A stretch of 64,000 nucleotides of DNA from Clostridia bacterium (GTDB taxonomy: Bacteria; Bacillota; Clostridia; Lachnospirales; Lachnospiraceae), in contig CAJTEN010000024.1 in assembly GCA_910575245.1 (NCBI GenBank), forward strand, positions 1 through 64,000, given 5' to 3'. Shown piece by piece: positions 15,786-24,362 of the stretch. Every line of letters starts with the position of its first letter. Position 1 is the first letter of the stretch. The position numbers and the translations under genes were made by a program. The notes under the pieces are model-generated. The model saw only the letters and a program-made list of their open reading frames with translations, had not been told where the DNA came from and made no database searches.

Positions 15786-15894
15786 ATTTTTGAGTTTAGC
15801 GGGGGCGACAGCTTGAGTGTTATTGCCCCTCTGAATTATAAAAAAGTAACAGTAAACCATGCACCGCCCATGTGGGAGAAAGGGGGAATCATCT

Positions 15895-16353
15895 ATGCCT
15901 TGCACAGAAGCATACAGGGAACATATCATGTATACTTTCAATGGCTTTTGCAAGACCGTTATACGCTACGCAGCACTCAACGCATGGCGTGACAGGAGCA
16001 GACGGCGGCGAAAAGAAATATCCCTTGAATACCTCACAGAAGAAAAGTTTTACCCTTTAGGCACAACAGACGAATATTTTGAAGCACCTTATGAAGAATA
16101 CCCCGTTACGATATGCGGTCAGACAGTTATCCTCACCAATGGGGAGCATGCCGCCGCCCTGTTATCTCTGCCGGAGAAGAACCGGGAAATCATTTTCCTT
16201 TACTTTTTCGGGCATTACACACAGCAGGAAATCGGGGAAATGTACGGACGCTGCCGGAGTACAACCGGGTATCAAATTCGCAGGACTTTACAGCTCCTGC
16301 ACAAAGAAATGGAGGTGCTTTCACATGGGGAATCCGAACCTTTTACCCTATGA
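15895..16353 (+). CDS. Sigma-70-like factor of an integrative element
   Basis: A 152-residue protein. The C-terminal half is a sigma region 4: LPEKNREIIFLYFFGHYTQQ, then EIGEMYGRCRSTTGYQIRRT, a helix-turn-helix. The N-terminal half resembles a weakly conserved region 2. In layout it recalls Orf7 of Tn916-type elements, which helps control transfer genes. ATG 15895 is chosen as the paralogue at 24821 starts identically (MPCTEAYREH). It overlaps the HTH gene by 29 bases in another frame. Confidence 0.8.
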   Translation: MPCTEAYREHIMYTFNGFCKTVIRYAALNAWRDRSRRRRKEISLEYLTEEKFYPLGTTDEYFEAPYEEYPVTICGQTVILTNGEHAAALLSLPEKNREIIFLYFFGHYTQQEIGEMYGRCRSTTGYQIRRTLQLLHKEMEVLSHGESEPFTL

Positions 16354-16537
16354 AACGATTGTCCGGGCGACCAGCGGAGAGCCGGAAGCCGTGGACGAGG
16401 TTTTACGGCATTATAGCAAGCAAATCCGAATCGCCGCCATTGAAAACGGGCATATCGACAGGGATACCGAGGACAGTATAAAAGCACGGCTTGTTGCGGC
16501 ATTGTTTAAGTTCCGTTTTGATGAACAGGAAGTATAA
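16325..16537 (+). CDS. Helix-turn-helix regulator, Tn916 Orf8-like
   Basis: A 70-residue protein, MGNPNLLPYETIVRATSGEP at the start, with the helix pair around EAVDEVLRHYSKQIRIAA and ending KFRFDEQEV. Small HTH proteins of this type are encoded right after the sigma-like gene in Tn916/Tn1549-type elements. It overlaps the sigma gene and is intact, unlike the copy on the right side, which is broken by an intron. Confidence 0.8.
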   Translation: MGNPNLLPYETIVRATSGEPEAVDEVLRHYSKQIRIAAIENGHIDRDTEDSIKARLVAALFKFRFDEQEV

Positions 16538-16613
16538 GAAATTGCTTTCATTTTTGAAAAAACGGATATATAATAAAGCAACGGCAAATTATGACTTTTT
16601 AAGAGGTGTGCAG

Positions 16614-17033
16614 ATGAAAGACTATATAACAAATCGGGTACATGAATTGTACTGGGAAGAAGATATAAATTGTGCAAAGACAACGCTTATCTGTCTAAGC
16701 GAATTATTTGAAATTGCTATTGAACCGCAGGTAATTTGTTCTGCCGTTGGATTACATGGTGCAGGCGGGTACAGAGCGCAATGTGGTCTAGTCGAAGGTA
16801 CGCTTATGTTTGTAGGGATTTATTTTCATATATTGGGAAAAACAGAATCCGAAATCGTATCTGCGTGTTATGATTTTGCATCTGCTTTTGATAAAGCATT
16901 TGGTTCGCTAAGATGTTTAGAATTACGTCCAGCAGGTTTTTCAGAAAACAATCCACCGCATATGTGTGAAAATTTAACTTGCAGAGCAATCGAATTTGCA
17001 TATCAGCATATTTTAGAATTATCGAAACTTTAA
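16614..17033 (+). CDS. C_GCAxxG_C_C-like family protein (cargo)
   Basis: A 139-residue protein with cysteines spaced as in the C_GCAxxG_C_C family: INCAKTT, the ICSAVGLHGAGGYRAQCG segment (near residues 41-58), LRCLEL and HMCENLTC. Such proteins are putative redox or metal-binding proteins of unknown activity. The canonical GCAxxG is not perfectly kept, so the assignment is moderate. It uses the AAGAGGTGTGCAG leader shared with the YoaP-like gene on the other arm, suggesting a cargo slot behind a common promoter. Confidence 0.55.
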   Translation: MKDYITNRVHELYWEEDINCAKTTLICLSELFEIAIEPQVICSAVGLHGAGGYRAQCGLVEGTLMFVGIYFHILGKTESEIVSACYDFASAFDKAFGSLRCLELRPAGFSENNPPHMCENLTCRAIEFAYQHILELSKL

Positions 17034-17079
17034 ACAGTACCAGTTTGTAGAACAGTGGATATAAAACTAAATAATCGCC

Positions 17080-17483
17080 GCTATATAATGGCACACCAAG
17101 ACAGGAAATCAAGAAAAGGTTTCCTGTTTTTTTGCGCCCATTTTTGGCATTTTCAAAAATCGTCGGTATTATGCCGTGCAAAGGGGATAGAAAGAAATTC
17201 CCTCTCACGTTTGGCAAATCCGCAAGCTGTCCGTGGAGGGCGAGCGAGAAGAAATTTTCAAAAATTCCCGCCTATTCGGGCTTGCGTGGTGTTGTAAGGA
17301 GTGAGGGGGAATTTCTGCAAATCAACGTCCATTTTCCTTTTTGCTGGTTTGTAGGTATTAGCGAGAGAAATATCGCTGTTGTTTTGGCAAAATCCCCGCT
17401 TGCGGCACTAAAAGTATTGAGGGAAGCCCACACAGCGGAAGCCGTCACTTTCTTAGAGTTATACCGAAAAGTATCTTATCCCG
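17080..17483 (+). repeat. Left copy of the shared terminator/leader region
   Basis: From GGCACACCAAGACAGGAAATC to the RIT end at 17483 this non-coding stretch has an inverted counterpart at about 21033-21440. It contains an intrinsic terminator and AT-poor blocks (GGCAAAATCCCCGCTTGCGG, GAGGGAAGCCCACACAG). Short open frames here (17055-17297, 17132-17584) have no ribosome sites and are not conserved as proteins between the copies. Confidence 0.75.
17102..17133 (+). terminator. Rho-independent terminator after the cargo gene
   Basis: The stem CAGGAAA (17102-17108) pairs with TTTCCTG (17120-17126) and is followed by seven T. It ends the sigma/HTH/cargo transcript. The mirror copy lies at 21389-21421. 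Confidence 0.85.
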
Positions 17484-17675
17484 ATATTTGCAAAACACCC
17501 TCTAAACACAAGCCGATTGAAGACACAATTCGGGATAAGATTCTTCCAACCAGATGGATGAAATATATAAAAAATTCGGGATAAGATTTTTTTAGTTCTT
17601 TCATATGGAAGCTGCCTCCTCAATAATTAAACCAGCAGGCTACCGCTTGACTATTAAAATGAGGAGGCCACAAAC

Positions 17676-18929
17676 ATGGCAAAGGTAATTGATATATCAG
17701 AACTTATATCCCTTGTATGCGACAAATTAATCGAATACGGTGTCCAGCCGCATACCGTCTGGTCGGATTATAGCTATAACTACCGGCCCATCTTGCATTT
17801 TTTCCAGGAACATGGCTGTTCCCATTATGACGAAGGGCTGCTGATGCAGTACCGACAGGAACAGCAGGAACGTTACGAAAGGGAAGATCTGCTACGGAAG
17901 AACTACTTAAATAAAACCAGGGCTGTTTCACGCCTGCAGGAATTTTACAGAAGAGGGGACTTATCCCACGTTGTGGCAGGAGGACACGCAAAAAAGCATA
18001 TCAATAATGCCAACGAAAGCCTGCTGAGGGAATTTATTGCATGGAGCGGGCCTGCCAATCCCAAGACTCTGTTAGATATGGAATGGGCAGTGCGCAAATA
18101 TCTTTTCTGGCTGGAAACCCAGGGTGTAGATGACGCCCTTGATGTGAATGCACACAGTTTTTCAGGATTTATGACACTGGCATCCAGAAAGTATGCGGAA
18201 GGGAGCCTGCATGACCTCCAGCTTTTCTTAAAAAAGTTCCACCAGTTCCTTAATACAGAGAAAGGCCTGGATATCCCTTATGAATTCGTCCTGTCGCTGC
18301 CTGTCATCCGAAAAAAGCGAGTTTTCCCTCCGCTTACAAAAGATGAGATACAGCGCACAGTTGCGCAGGTTGACCGGTCAACTGTCATGGGGAAGCGGGA
18401 TTACGCGATCATTCTCCTGAGCGCAAGGAATGGCCTGCGCGGCAGTGACATCATCCACCTGAAACTGACAGATATTGACTGGAGGGGCGGGGAGATCAGG
18501 CTGATCCAGAAGAAAACCGGGAACCCGCTTGTGCTGCCTTTACTGCCGGATGTGGGAGAAGCATTGAAGGAATATATATTGAACGGAAGGCCTGATTCAC
18601 GTTCTGAGTTTATTTTTCTGCGGGCACTCCACCCATACCTGCCATTCAGCAGAACGATGGCGTTGTCGCATCTCTGGTCAGGTTACCAGAAAAAAGCAGG
18701 GATAGAACGCTATGCCCATGACGGCAAGGGGTTCCATGCATTAAGGCGCACGCTTGGGAAAGAACTCACGCTTGCAGAAATCCCTATCATGACAACGGCA
18801 CAGATCCTTGGACACCGGAGTGTGGATTCTTCAAAGCAATATATCTCCCTGGACAGTGCGCATCTAAAGGAATGTGCCCTGGATTTTTCCGGGATTGAAG
18901 TGGCAGGGGAGGGATATGGCAATGAATAA
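17676..18929 (+). CDS. RIT tyrosine recombinase A
   Basis: A 417-residue tyrosine recombinase, the first of three. The N-terminal part carries a core-binding SAM-like domain (~125-210). The catalytic domain begins near residue 230, with Arg I in ARNGLRGSDIIHL, the beta-strand Lys region, HALRRTLGKELT (His-x-x-Arg), and GHRSVDSSKQYIS, where the Tyr of KQY is the nucleophile. It appears intact. ATG 17676 follows a GGAGG-like site (AATGAGGAGGCC). It overlaps gene B by about eight bases, and the three proteins probably act together. Confidence 0.9.
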   Translation: MAKVIDISELISLVCDKLIEYGVQPHTVWSDYSYNYRPILHFFQEHGCSHYDEGLLMQYRQEQQERYEREDLLRKNYLNKTRAVSRLQEFYRRGDLSHVVAGGHAKKHINNANESLLREFIAWSGPANPKTLLDMEWAVRKYLFWLETQGVDDALDVNAHSFSGFMTLASRKYAEGSLHDLQLFLKKFHQFLNTEKGLDIPYEFVLSLPVIRKKRVFPPLTKDEIQRTVAQVDRSTVMGKRDYAIILLSARNGLRGSDIIHLKLTDIDWRGGEIRLIQKKTGNPLVLPLLPDVGEALKEYILNGRPDSRSEFIFLRALHPYLPFSRTMALSHLWSGYQKKAGIERYAHDGKGFHALRRTLGKELTLAEIPIMTTAQILGHRSVDSSKQYISLDSAHLKECALDFSGIEVAGEGYGNE

Positions 18930-19896
18930 TAATTATACCAGCTGTTTTGCGGAGTATATCCAGGGGATGATATCGGCGAGGGCTGCCCTTGGATATGAGA
19001 AGGAACCGTATGCGGCAGCGCTGCATAGCTTTGACCGGTATTGCTCAGATTCCTATCCAGAGTGTAATGAACTTACGGAACGTCTGGTTATGTCGTGGGT
19101 ACTGAAAGATAATGACGATACAAAGGGAGTCCAGGGCAGGGCACGCGCCATCCGCCTGCTTGCGCAATACATGAGCCTCAGTGGCCAGGAAGCCTATGTC
19201 CTCCCTGACAGGTACTTTGGCAATCCCAAGCCAAAGGAAGTGTATATGTTCACAGATGCCGAGCTTTCCAGGCTGTTTTCTGCGATTGACGCATTGCCTG
19301 AGAGCAGCAGGGTTCCGCATTCCCATCTTATGCTTCCCGTGATGTTCCGCCTGATCTATACCTGCGGCCTACGCCCACAGGAGGGAAGGGAGCTGCACAG
19401 GCGGAATATCAATTTTCAGACGGGTGAAATACTTATTACGAATACCAAAAAGAAAAAAGAGCGGTTTGTTGTTATGTCTGATGACATGTTTGCGCTCTGC
19501 AGACGTTACGATAAGATGCGCCAGTTTTTTTATGAAGATAACCGATACTTTTTCCCTGGCTCTGCAGACGGGCCGATAGACGGGGCATGGCTGAACCGTC
19601 AGTTCCAGAAATGCTGGAAGTCCGCAAATCCGGATATCCCAAAAGAGAATCTCCCACATGTAAGGATTTACAGCCTCCGGCACAGGTTCGCCTCAGCAAA
19701 CCTGAACCGTTGGATGGATGGACAGAAAGACCTTACGGCTATGCTCCCGCGGCTCAGGGCTTATATGGGCCATTATACCTTGGCGGAAACAGCGTACTAC
19801 ATCCATCTCCTTCCAGAAAACCTGGTAAAAAACAAGGGGGTTGACTGGGACGCTTTTTCCGGCATTATCCCGGAGGTGGAGCCATGGCAAGACTGA
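18922..19896 (+). CDS. RIT tyrosine recombinase B
   Basis: A ~324-residue tyrosine recombinase with CGLRPQEGRELHR (Arg I), YSLRHRFASANL (His-x-x-Arg) and YMGHYTLAETAYYIHL (His and nucleophilic Tyr). ATG 18922 is preferred as GGGGAGGG lies eight bases before it; ATG 18916 is an alternative. Overlap with A (8 bases) and C (13 bases) implies translational coupling and fixed stoichiometry. Confidence 0.88.
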   Translation: MNNNYTSCFAEYIQGMISARAALGYEKEPYAAALHSFDRYCSDSYPECNELTERLVMSWVLKDNDDTKGVQGRARAIRLLAQYMSLSGQEAYVLPDRYFGNPKPKEVYMFTDAELSRLFSAIDALPESSRVPHSHLMLPVMFRLIYTCGLRPQEGRELHRRNINFQTGEILITNTKKKKERFVVMSDDMFALCRRYDKMRQFFYEDNRYFFPGSADGPIDGAWLNRQFQKCWKSANPDIPKENLPHVRIYSLRHRFASANLNRWMDGQKDLTAMLPRLRAYMGHYTLAETAYYIHLLPENLVKNKGVDWDAFSGIIPEVEPWQD

Positions 19897-20930
19897 AAGA
19901 GAACCTTCTATATATGATGATCCATGATTTCCTGACAGACTACCTGACCAAAAAGAGGAACTGCAGCAGCCATACGGCCAAGGCCTACCGTACAGCGTTG
20001 AACCAGCTGCTTGATTTTACAAAAGAGCAAAAACAGATCCGGCTGGTAGACATTACGTTTGACATACTGAATGACGGAATGGCTGAAAAATACCTTGATT
20101 TTTTGGAGGAAACTAAAAAATGCAGTATAAAAACCCGGAATTACCGGCTGAACTGTCTGCGGGCTTTTTACAGCTATGCCGCAATGAGGGATGCCTCACT
20201 TGTGGTCTATCAGTCCACACTGTTCCAGATCCCGTTTAAGAAAACAGAAAAAGTAGAAACCGTCGATTACCTGAGCAAGGGAGCTGTCCAGGCTTTGCTG
20301 GCACAGCCGGACGCCGGCAGCAAAAAAGGAACACGGGATCTGTTTCTTATGTCTCTGATGTATGATACAGCAGCCCGGGTTCAGGAGATCATAGATTTAA
20401 AAATCTGTGATATACGGCTGGGAGATACGCCGCAGGTAAAGCTGCACGGGAAAGGCAACAAGTCCCGTTCCATCCCCCTTATGAAAGATACGGTTTCCCA
20501 TTACCATAGGTATATGCGGGTGTTTCATCCCGGCGAGCCAGAGTACTCCCGGAAACAGTTATTTTATACAATACGGAAGAATGTATGCAGCCCAATCTCT
20601 GATGACACGGTTAGGGCCTTTATGAATGGATATGCAAAGACTGCCCATGTGGCATTCCCTGAAGTGCCGGAGAAAATCCACCCTCATATTTTCCGGCATA
20701 GCCGTGCCATGCATTTATACCAGCATGGAATGGATCTGACAATGGTATCCCAGTGGCTCGGCCATGCAGATATCTCTACGACATTGATCTACGCACATGC
20801 AGATACAGAGATGAAGCGTAAAGCTATGGAAGAAGCAACAGGTGACTATTTCCCAAAAGTATCGGCAGAGGAATCACCTTATGATGTCAATGATGATGCT
20901 GTCCTGAAACGATTGTATGGGTTGAAATAA
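19884..20930 (+). CDS. RIT tyrosine recombinase C
   Basis: A 348-residue XerC/D-like recombinase: N-terminal SAM-like domain (~10-95), then AARVQEIIDLK (Arg I), HGKGNKSRSIPLM (Lys-containing hairpin), HIFRHSRAMHLYQHG (His-x-x-Arg), and LGHADISTTLIYAHAD (His and Tyr). It ends RLYGLK just before the right subterminal repeats. GGAGGTGGAGCC precedes ATG 19884. The third recombinase of a decayed relative is seen at 4.4 kb. Confidence 0.9.
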   Translation: MARLKENLLYMMIHDFLTDYLTKKRNCSSHTAKAYRTALNQLLDFTKEQKQIRLVDITFDILNDGMAEKYLDFLEETKKCSIKTRNYRLNCLRAFYSYAAMRDASLVVYQSTLFQIPFKKTEKVETVDYLSKGAVQALLAQPDAGSKKGTRDLFLMSLMYDTAARVQEIIDLKICDIRLGDTPQVKLHGKGNKSRSIPLMKDTVSHYHRYMRVFHPGEPEYSRKQLFYTIRKNVCSPISDDTVRAFMNGYAKTAHVAFPEVPEKIHPHIFRHSRAMHLYQHGMDLTMVSQWLGHADISTTLIYAHADTEMKRKAMEEATGDYFPKVSAEESPYDVNDDAVLKRLYGLK

Positions 20931-21032
20931 AAAAATCTTATCCCGAATTTTTTAGAAGAACATTGACAACAAGCTGGAAAATCTTATCCCGAATTTATAT
21001 ATGAGAAAGCTCAATTTATAAGGCTCTATTAA

Positions 21033-21440
21033 AGAATTCGGGATAAGATACTTTTCGGTATAACTCTTAGAAAGTGGCGGCTTCCTCTGTGTGGGCTTCC
21101 CTCAATACCTTTAGTGCCGCAAGCGGGGATTTTGCCAAAGTAACGCCGATATTTCTCCCCCTACTACCTACAACACTACGCAAAGCAAAAATGACGGAGA
21201 TTTGCGGAAATTTCCCTCTATTCCTTACAAAACCGCACAAGCCGGAATAGGCGGGAATTTGTAAAAATTTCTTCTCTCCCGCACTCCACGGACAGCCTGC
21301 GGATTTGCCAAACAGGAGAGGAAATTTCTTTCTATCCCTCTTTGCACTGCATAATACTGGCGATTTTCCAAAATGCCAAAAATGGGCGCAAAAAAACAGG
21401 AAACCTTTTCTTGATTTCCTGTCTTGGTGTGCCGTTCTAT
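21033..21440 (-). repeat. Right, inverted copy of the shared terminator/leader region
   Basis: This is the inverse of 17080-17483 with many small differences (for example GTGGCGGCTTCCTCTGTGTGGGCTTCC against the left copy), so the duplication is old or the copies came from related but distinct elements. It includes the terminator stem CAGGAAA/TTTCCTG at 21397-21421. Confidence 0.75.
21389..21421 (-). terminator. Rho-independent terminator after the YoaP-like gene
   Basis: On the minus strand CAGGAAA (21421-21415) pairs with TTTCCTG (21403-21397), followed by a T-run (21396-21391). It mirrors the terminator at 17102 and ends the right-arm transcript. Confidence 0.8.
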
Positions 21441-21490
21441 GTAACAGCGATTGTTATATTTTCTGTTGACTATAATCTACAAACGGAAAA

Positions 21491-22237
21491 TTACTTTTCT
21501 AATAATTTCAAAAACCTCTTATCATTCATCTGCTCGTTTGTAATATAGTTACCATCTAAAAATAATGCATAAGTTGTAATTGGTGTTGGAGCGTTTTGTG
21601 CGTCCTCCTTGTTCTGTAAGTGAACCGACTTGAATTGTATAGATTTTTCTTTCGCAATGTTTTCAATTACAGGAACGTATTTTGCATTAAACGGACACTG
21701 ATTGGTGTAATACAGAACATATCCCCTCTCATCAATATGAGGGTGCTTTGCACATTCTTTGAATTTTGGCAATAAAGCATTTTCGGTAAAAGATAAATGC
21801 CATAACTGAATACCATTATCCGCTTCATCGCTGACGGCAAACCCTTTGTATTTTAAAAATTTAGGGTCTGCCAGAAATGGTTTTTTCTTTGCCGCAGATA
21901 ATATACATAGTCCTTTTTTTTCTTTGTTTTTGCTATCCTCAATGCAAATATTCAGTAGTTCCGCCCCATAGCCATGTCCTTTAAAAGAACCGGCTACCCA
22001 TAAACAGTCAATATACATATAGCCATCTGCGACAATGGGATTCCAAGCATTTTCAGCGGGTATATATTCAATAAAACACTTTCCCCGTTGTTCACTTTTT
22101 AAAAAAACCAAACCATCATCAAAACGTTCTTTTAACCATTCTTTTTTTGATGACACTTGAATATCATTATTGTTTGAAATTGCACAACATATATGCTCTT
22201 TTTCTATATTCTCATTTGTTACTCTGATATATTCCAT
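21491..22237 (-). CDS. GNAT acetyltransferase with YoaP-like C-terminal domain (cargo)
   Basis: A 248-residue protein. Residues ~1-140 form a GNAT domain (YIDCLWVAGSFKGHGYGAELL is the acetyl-CoA loop region). The C-terminal ~90 residues carry a thioredoxin-like half with the CPFNAKYVP segment and TPITTYALFLDGNYITNEQM, as in YoaP-type proteins. Its substrate is unknown. ATG 22237 lies behind CAGAGGTGTGCTT, the same leader as the C_GCAxxG-like gene on the left arm. Confidence 0.75.
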   Translation of the reverse strand: MEYIRVTNENIEKEHICCAISNNNDIQVSSKKEWLKERFDDGLVFLKSEQRGKCFIEYIPAENAWNPIVADGYMYIDCLWVAGSFKGHGYGAELLNICIEDSKNKEKKGLCILSAAKKKPFLADPKFLKYKGFAVSDEADNGIQLWHLSFTENALLPKFKECAKHPHIDERGYVLYYTNQCPFNAKYVPVIENIAKEKSIQFKSVHLQNKEDAQNAPTPITTYALFLDGNYITNEQMNDKRFLKLLEK

Positions 22238-22336
22238 AAGCACACCTCTGTAATTTTTTAGCGTTGCTCTATTATACCTCCATTTTTTCAAAAATGAAAG
22301 CAATTCCTTATACTTCCTGCCCATCAAAACGAAATT

Positions 22337-24207
22337 GTGCGCCCAGACGAAGGGCGGGTAGTCTAGCAGGTGAGAAGCCTGTCTGCGAAGGTCTAACCAA
22401 CCAGCAGTAGCGAGTCTTGGGTGGGCTGCAGTAATGTTGCCTGCTAAGCGTAGACAGCGAGAAAATAGGGAAAGTGATTGAGCCCCGAAATTTTGACATT
22501 CGGAGGGCTGACGCTCTAATTTCGGCGGAAAGCAACACAGGCGGCATTGCTATGGTGAGATGAAGCCTGCTTCTGCGGGGTCAAAGAGCTTTTCATGTTT
22601 TACATTGCGACTATCCAGTCAACTGGGGAGAGCCTGATGTCCCTTGTTTTCAAGTATGGCGGACAACGCTGAAACGGAGGATGCCAAACGGATGTCAGGC
22701 AGTCGGATAGCTTCATAGTACCGAAGAAGCCGGGTAATTCCGGTGGAGGGAAGGGGGCTATATAATAACAGTCTCTCTGAGGGCACATCAGCCGTACTCA
22801 GGGGCGGAGGTACTGATGAAAACGAAATTGGAGAGAATAGCAGACAAATCGGCTCATGAGCCGAAACCGGAATTCACATCTTTGTACCATCTGATAAATA
22901 AAGAACTGCTAATGCAATGCCACAGGGAACTGGATGGCAGCAAGGCAGTGGGGATTGATGAAGTGACGAAGAAAGAATACGGGGAGAACCTGGAACAGAA
23001 CATCGAGGGGCTTGTAGAAAGGCTGAAAAGGAAGTCATATAAGCCACAGCCATCGCTCCGGGTATACATTCCGAAAAGCAATGGGAAACTGCGTCCGCTG
23101 GGGATTGCAAGTTACGAGGACAAAATAGTCCAGCTGGCTTTGAAGAAGGTACTTGAAGCAATTTATGAGCCGAGATTTCTAAACTGTATGTACGGATTCA
23201 GACCAAACAGGGGATGCCATGGGGCAGTGAAGGAACTGTATAAGAGGCTGAATTTCACGAAGATATGCTATATCGTGGATGCAGACATTAAAGGTTTCTT
23301 TGACCATATGAAGCACGACTGGATAATGAAATTCCTGAATCTATACATCAAAGACCCGAATATCCTCTGGCTGGTGAACAAATACCTGAAAGCCGGGGTG
23401 ATGGATGAGGGAAAGCTGGTAGAAAACGAGGAAGGTTCAGCACAGGGAAACATCATCAGTCCAATCCTTGCGAACATCTATATGCACAATGTCCTTACAC
23501 TATGGTACAAGTTTATCATAGCCAAAGAGAGCAGGGGCGAGAACTTCCTGATTGTCTATGCAGATGATTTCATTGCGGGATTCCAGTACAAATGGGAAGC
23601 GGAGAAATATTATAAGCTTCTTAAGGAACGAATGGAAAAGTTCGGACTGGAACTGGAGGAAAGCAAGAGCAGGATGCTGGAAAGCGGAGGATATCTGGCA
23701 AAATCGAAGCAGAAACGCGGAGAATCAACAAGGCTGGAAACCTTCGACTTTCTGGGATTTACATTTTACTGTGGACAGACAAGGAAAGGAACCGCATGGA
23801 TGATGCCGAAAACGAGCAGTAAGAAATTCCGGCAGAAACTGAAGGACATAAAAGTCTGGCTGTACGCTAATCGAGACCAGAAACTAAAGAAACTGATGGG
23901 AATGCTCAATCTGAAACTGACAGGGCACTACAGGTATTATGGTGTCAGTTTCAACGGAAGGATGATAAGCAACTTCAAACAGCAGGTAAGAGAAATGCTG
24001 TTCAAGGTTCTGAACCGAAGGAGCAACAGGAAGAGCTATACACGGGAAGGGTTCATAGAAATGCTGAAATATTATCCACTGGTAATGCCGAAGATATATG
24101 TCAGCTTATTCTGAAACTGTAAATGTTATTATGAAGAGCCGTGTGCGGGAAAGCCGCACGCACGGATCTGTGAGGGGCTGGCATCGTGAGGTGCCTGTCT
24201 ACTCGAC
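22337..24207 (+). mobile_element. Full-length group II intron (1871 bases), antisense to its host gene
   Basis: The 5' end GTGCGCCCAGACGAAGG starts at 22337 and the 3' end is CTACTCGAC at 24207. Domain V runs from GAGCCGTGTGCGGG at about 24135, with its paired arm GCACGCACGGATC; domain VI follows. A complete maturase gene lies in domain IV. The ends were fixed by comparison with the intact paralogue of the host gene: joining GAAATT to TGAATAGG restores it exactly with no target duplication, as expected for retrohoming. Confidence 0.92.
22816..24114 (+). CDS. ltrA: Group II intron reverse transcriptase/maturase
   Basis: A 432-residue intact protein. RT blocks in order: KSNGKLRPLGIASYEDKIVQ (block 2), YGFRPNRGCHGAV (3), VDADIKGFFDHM (3/4), GSAQGNIISPILANIYMHN (4), the catalytic VYADDF (near residue 247) and FLGFTFY (7). 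A thumb and maturase X domain with a basic tail follow. There is no HNH endonuclease, so integration would use the DNA replication fork or a nicked target. It starts at ATG 22816 behind GGGGCGGAGGT. The protein both helps the intron splice and reverse-transcribes it. Confidence 0.92.
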   Translation: MKTKLERIADKSAHEPKPEFTSLYHLINKELLMQCHRELDGSKAVGIDEVTKKEYGENLEQNIEGLVERLKRKSYKPQPSLRVYIPKSNGKLRPLGIASYEDKIVQLALKKVLEAIYEPRFLNCMYGFRPNRGCHGAVKELYKRLNFTKICYIVDADIKGFFDHMKHDWIMKFLNLYIKDPNILWLVNKYLKAGVMDEGKLVENEEGSAQGNIISPILANIYMHNVLTLWYKFIIAKESRGENFLIVYADDFIAGFQYKWEAEKYYKLLKERMEKFGLELEESKSRMLESGGYLAKSKQKRGESTRLETFDFLGFTFYCGQTRKGTAWMMPKTSSKKFRQKLKDIKVWLYANRDQKLKKLMGMLNLKLTGHYRYYGVSFNGRMISNFKQQVREMLFKVLNRRSNRKSYTREGFIEMLKYYPLVMPKIYVSLF

Positions 24208-24362
24208 TGAATAGGGAAGCAACAAGCCGCTGTTTTATGCTGTCCTCGGTATCTCTGTCGATATGCCCGTTTTCAATGGCGGCAATTCGGATACGCTTGC
24301 TGTAATGCCGTAAAACCTCGTCCACGGCTTCCGGCTCTCCGCTGGTTGCCCGGACAATCGTT

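Larger units (their letters stand above)
15833..16610 (+). repeat. Left copy of the duplicated sigma/HTH/leader module
   Basis: From TGAATTATAA (15833) to the AGAGGTGTGC leader (16601-16610) this segment recurs in inverse orientation at about 22240-24895, where it is interrupted by a group II intron. Sigma and HTH proteins of the two copies are nearly identical. The similarity stops at the ribosome site of the cargo gene, after which the genes differ. Confidence 0.8.
17468..21052 (+). mobile_element. RIT (recombinase-in-trio) element
   Basis: Three tandem, overlapping tyrosine recombinase genes are bounded by the inverted ends TATCTTATCCCGA (left, 17468) and TTCGGGATAAGATA (right, to ~21050). 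The same motif recurs subterminally: inverse orientation at about 17528 and 17574 on the left, direct orientation at about 20934 and 20980 on the right. This gives a mirror-symmetric set of six, presumably recombinase binding sites. The DNA immediately outside is also inverted (GTTATACCGAAAAG on both sides). Three recombinases in fixed order with such ends define RIT elements. Confidence 0.85.

Noticed and set aside
17055..17584. Open frames between the C_GCAxxG-like gene and the RIT element.
   Set aside because: They cover a terminator and the RIT end, and frames are not kept in the inverted copy at 21.0-21.4 kb.
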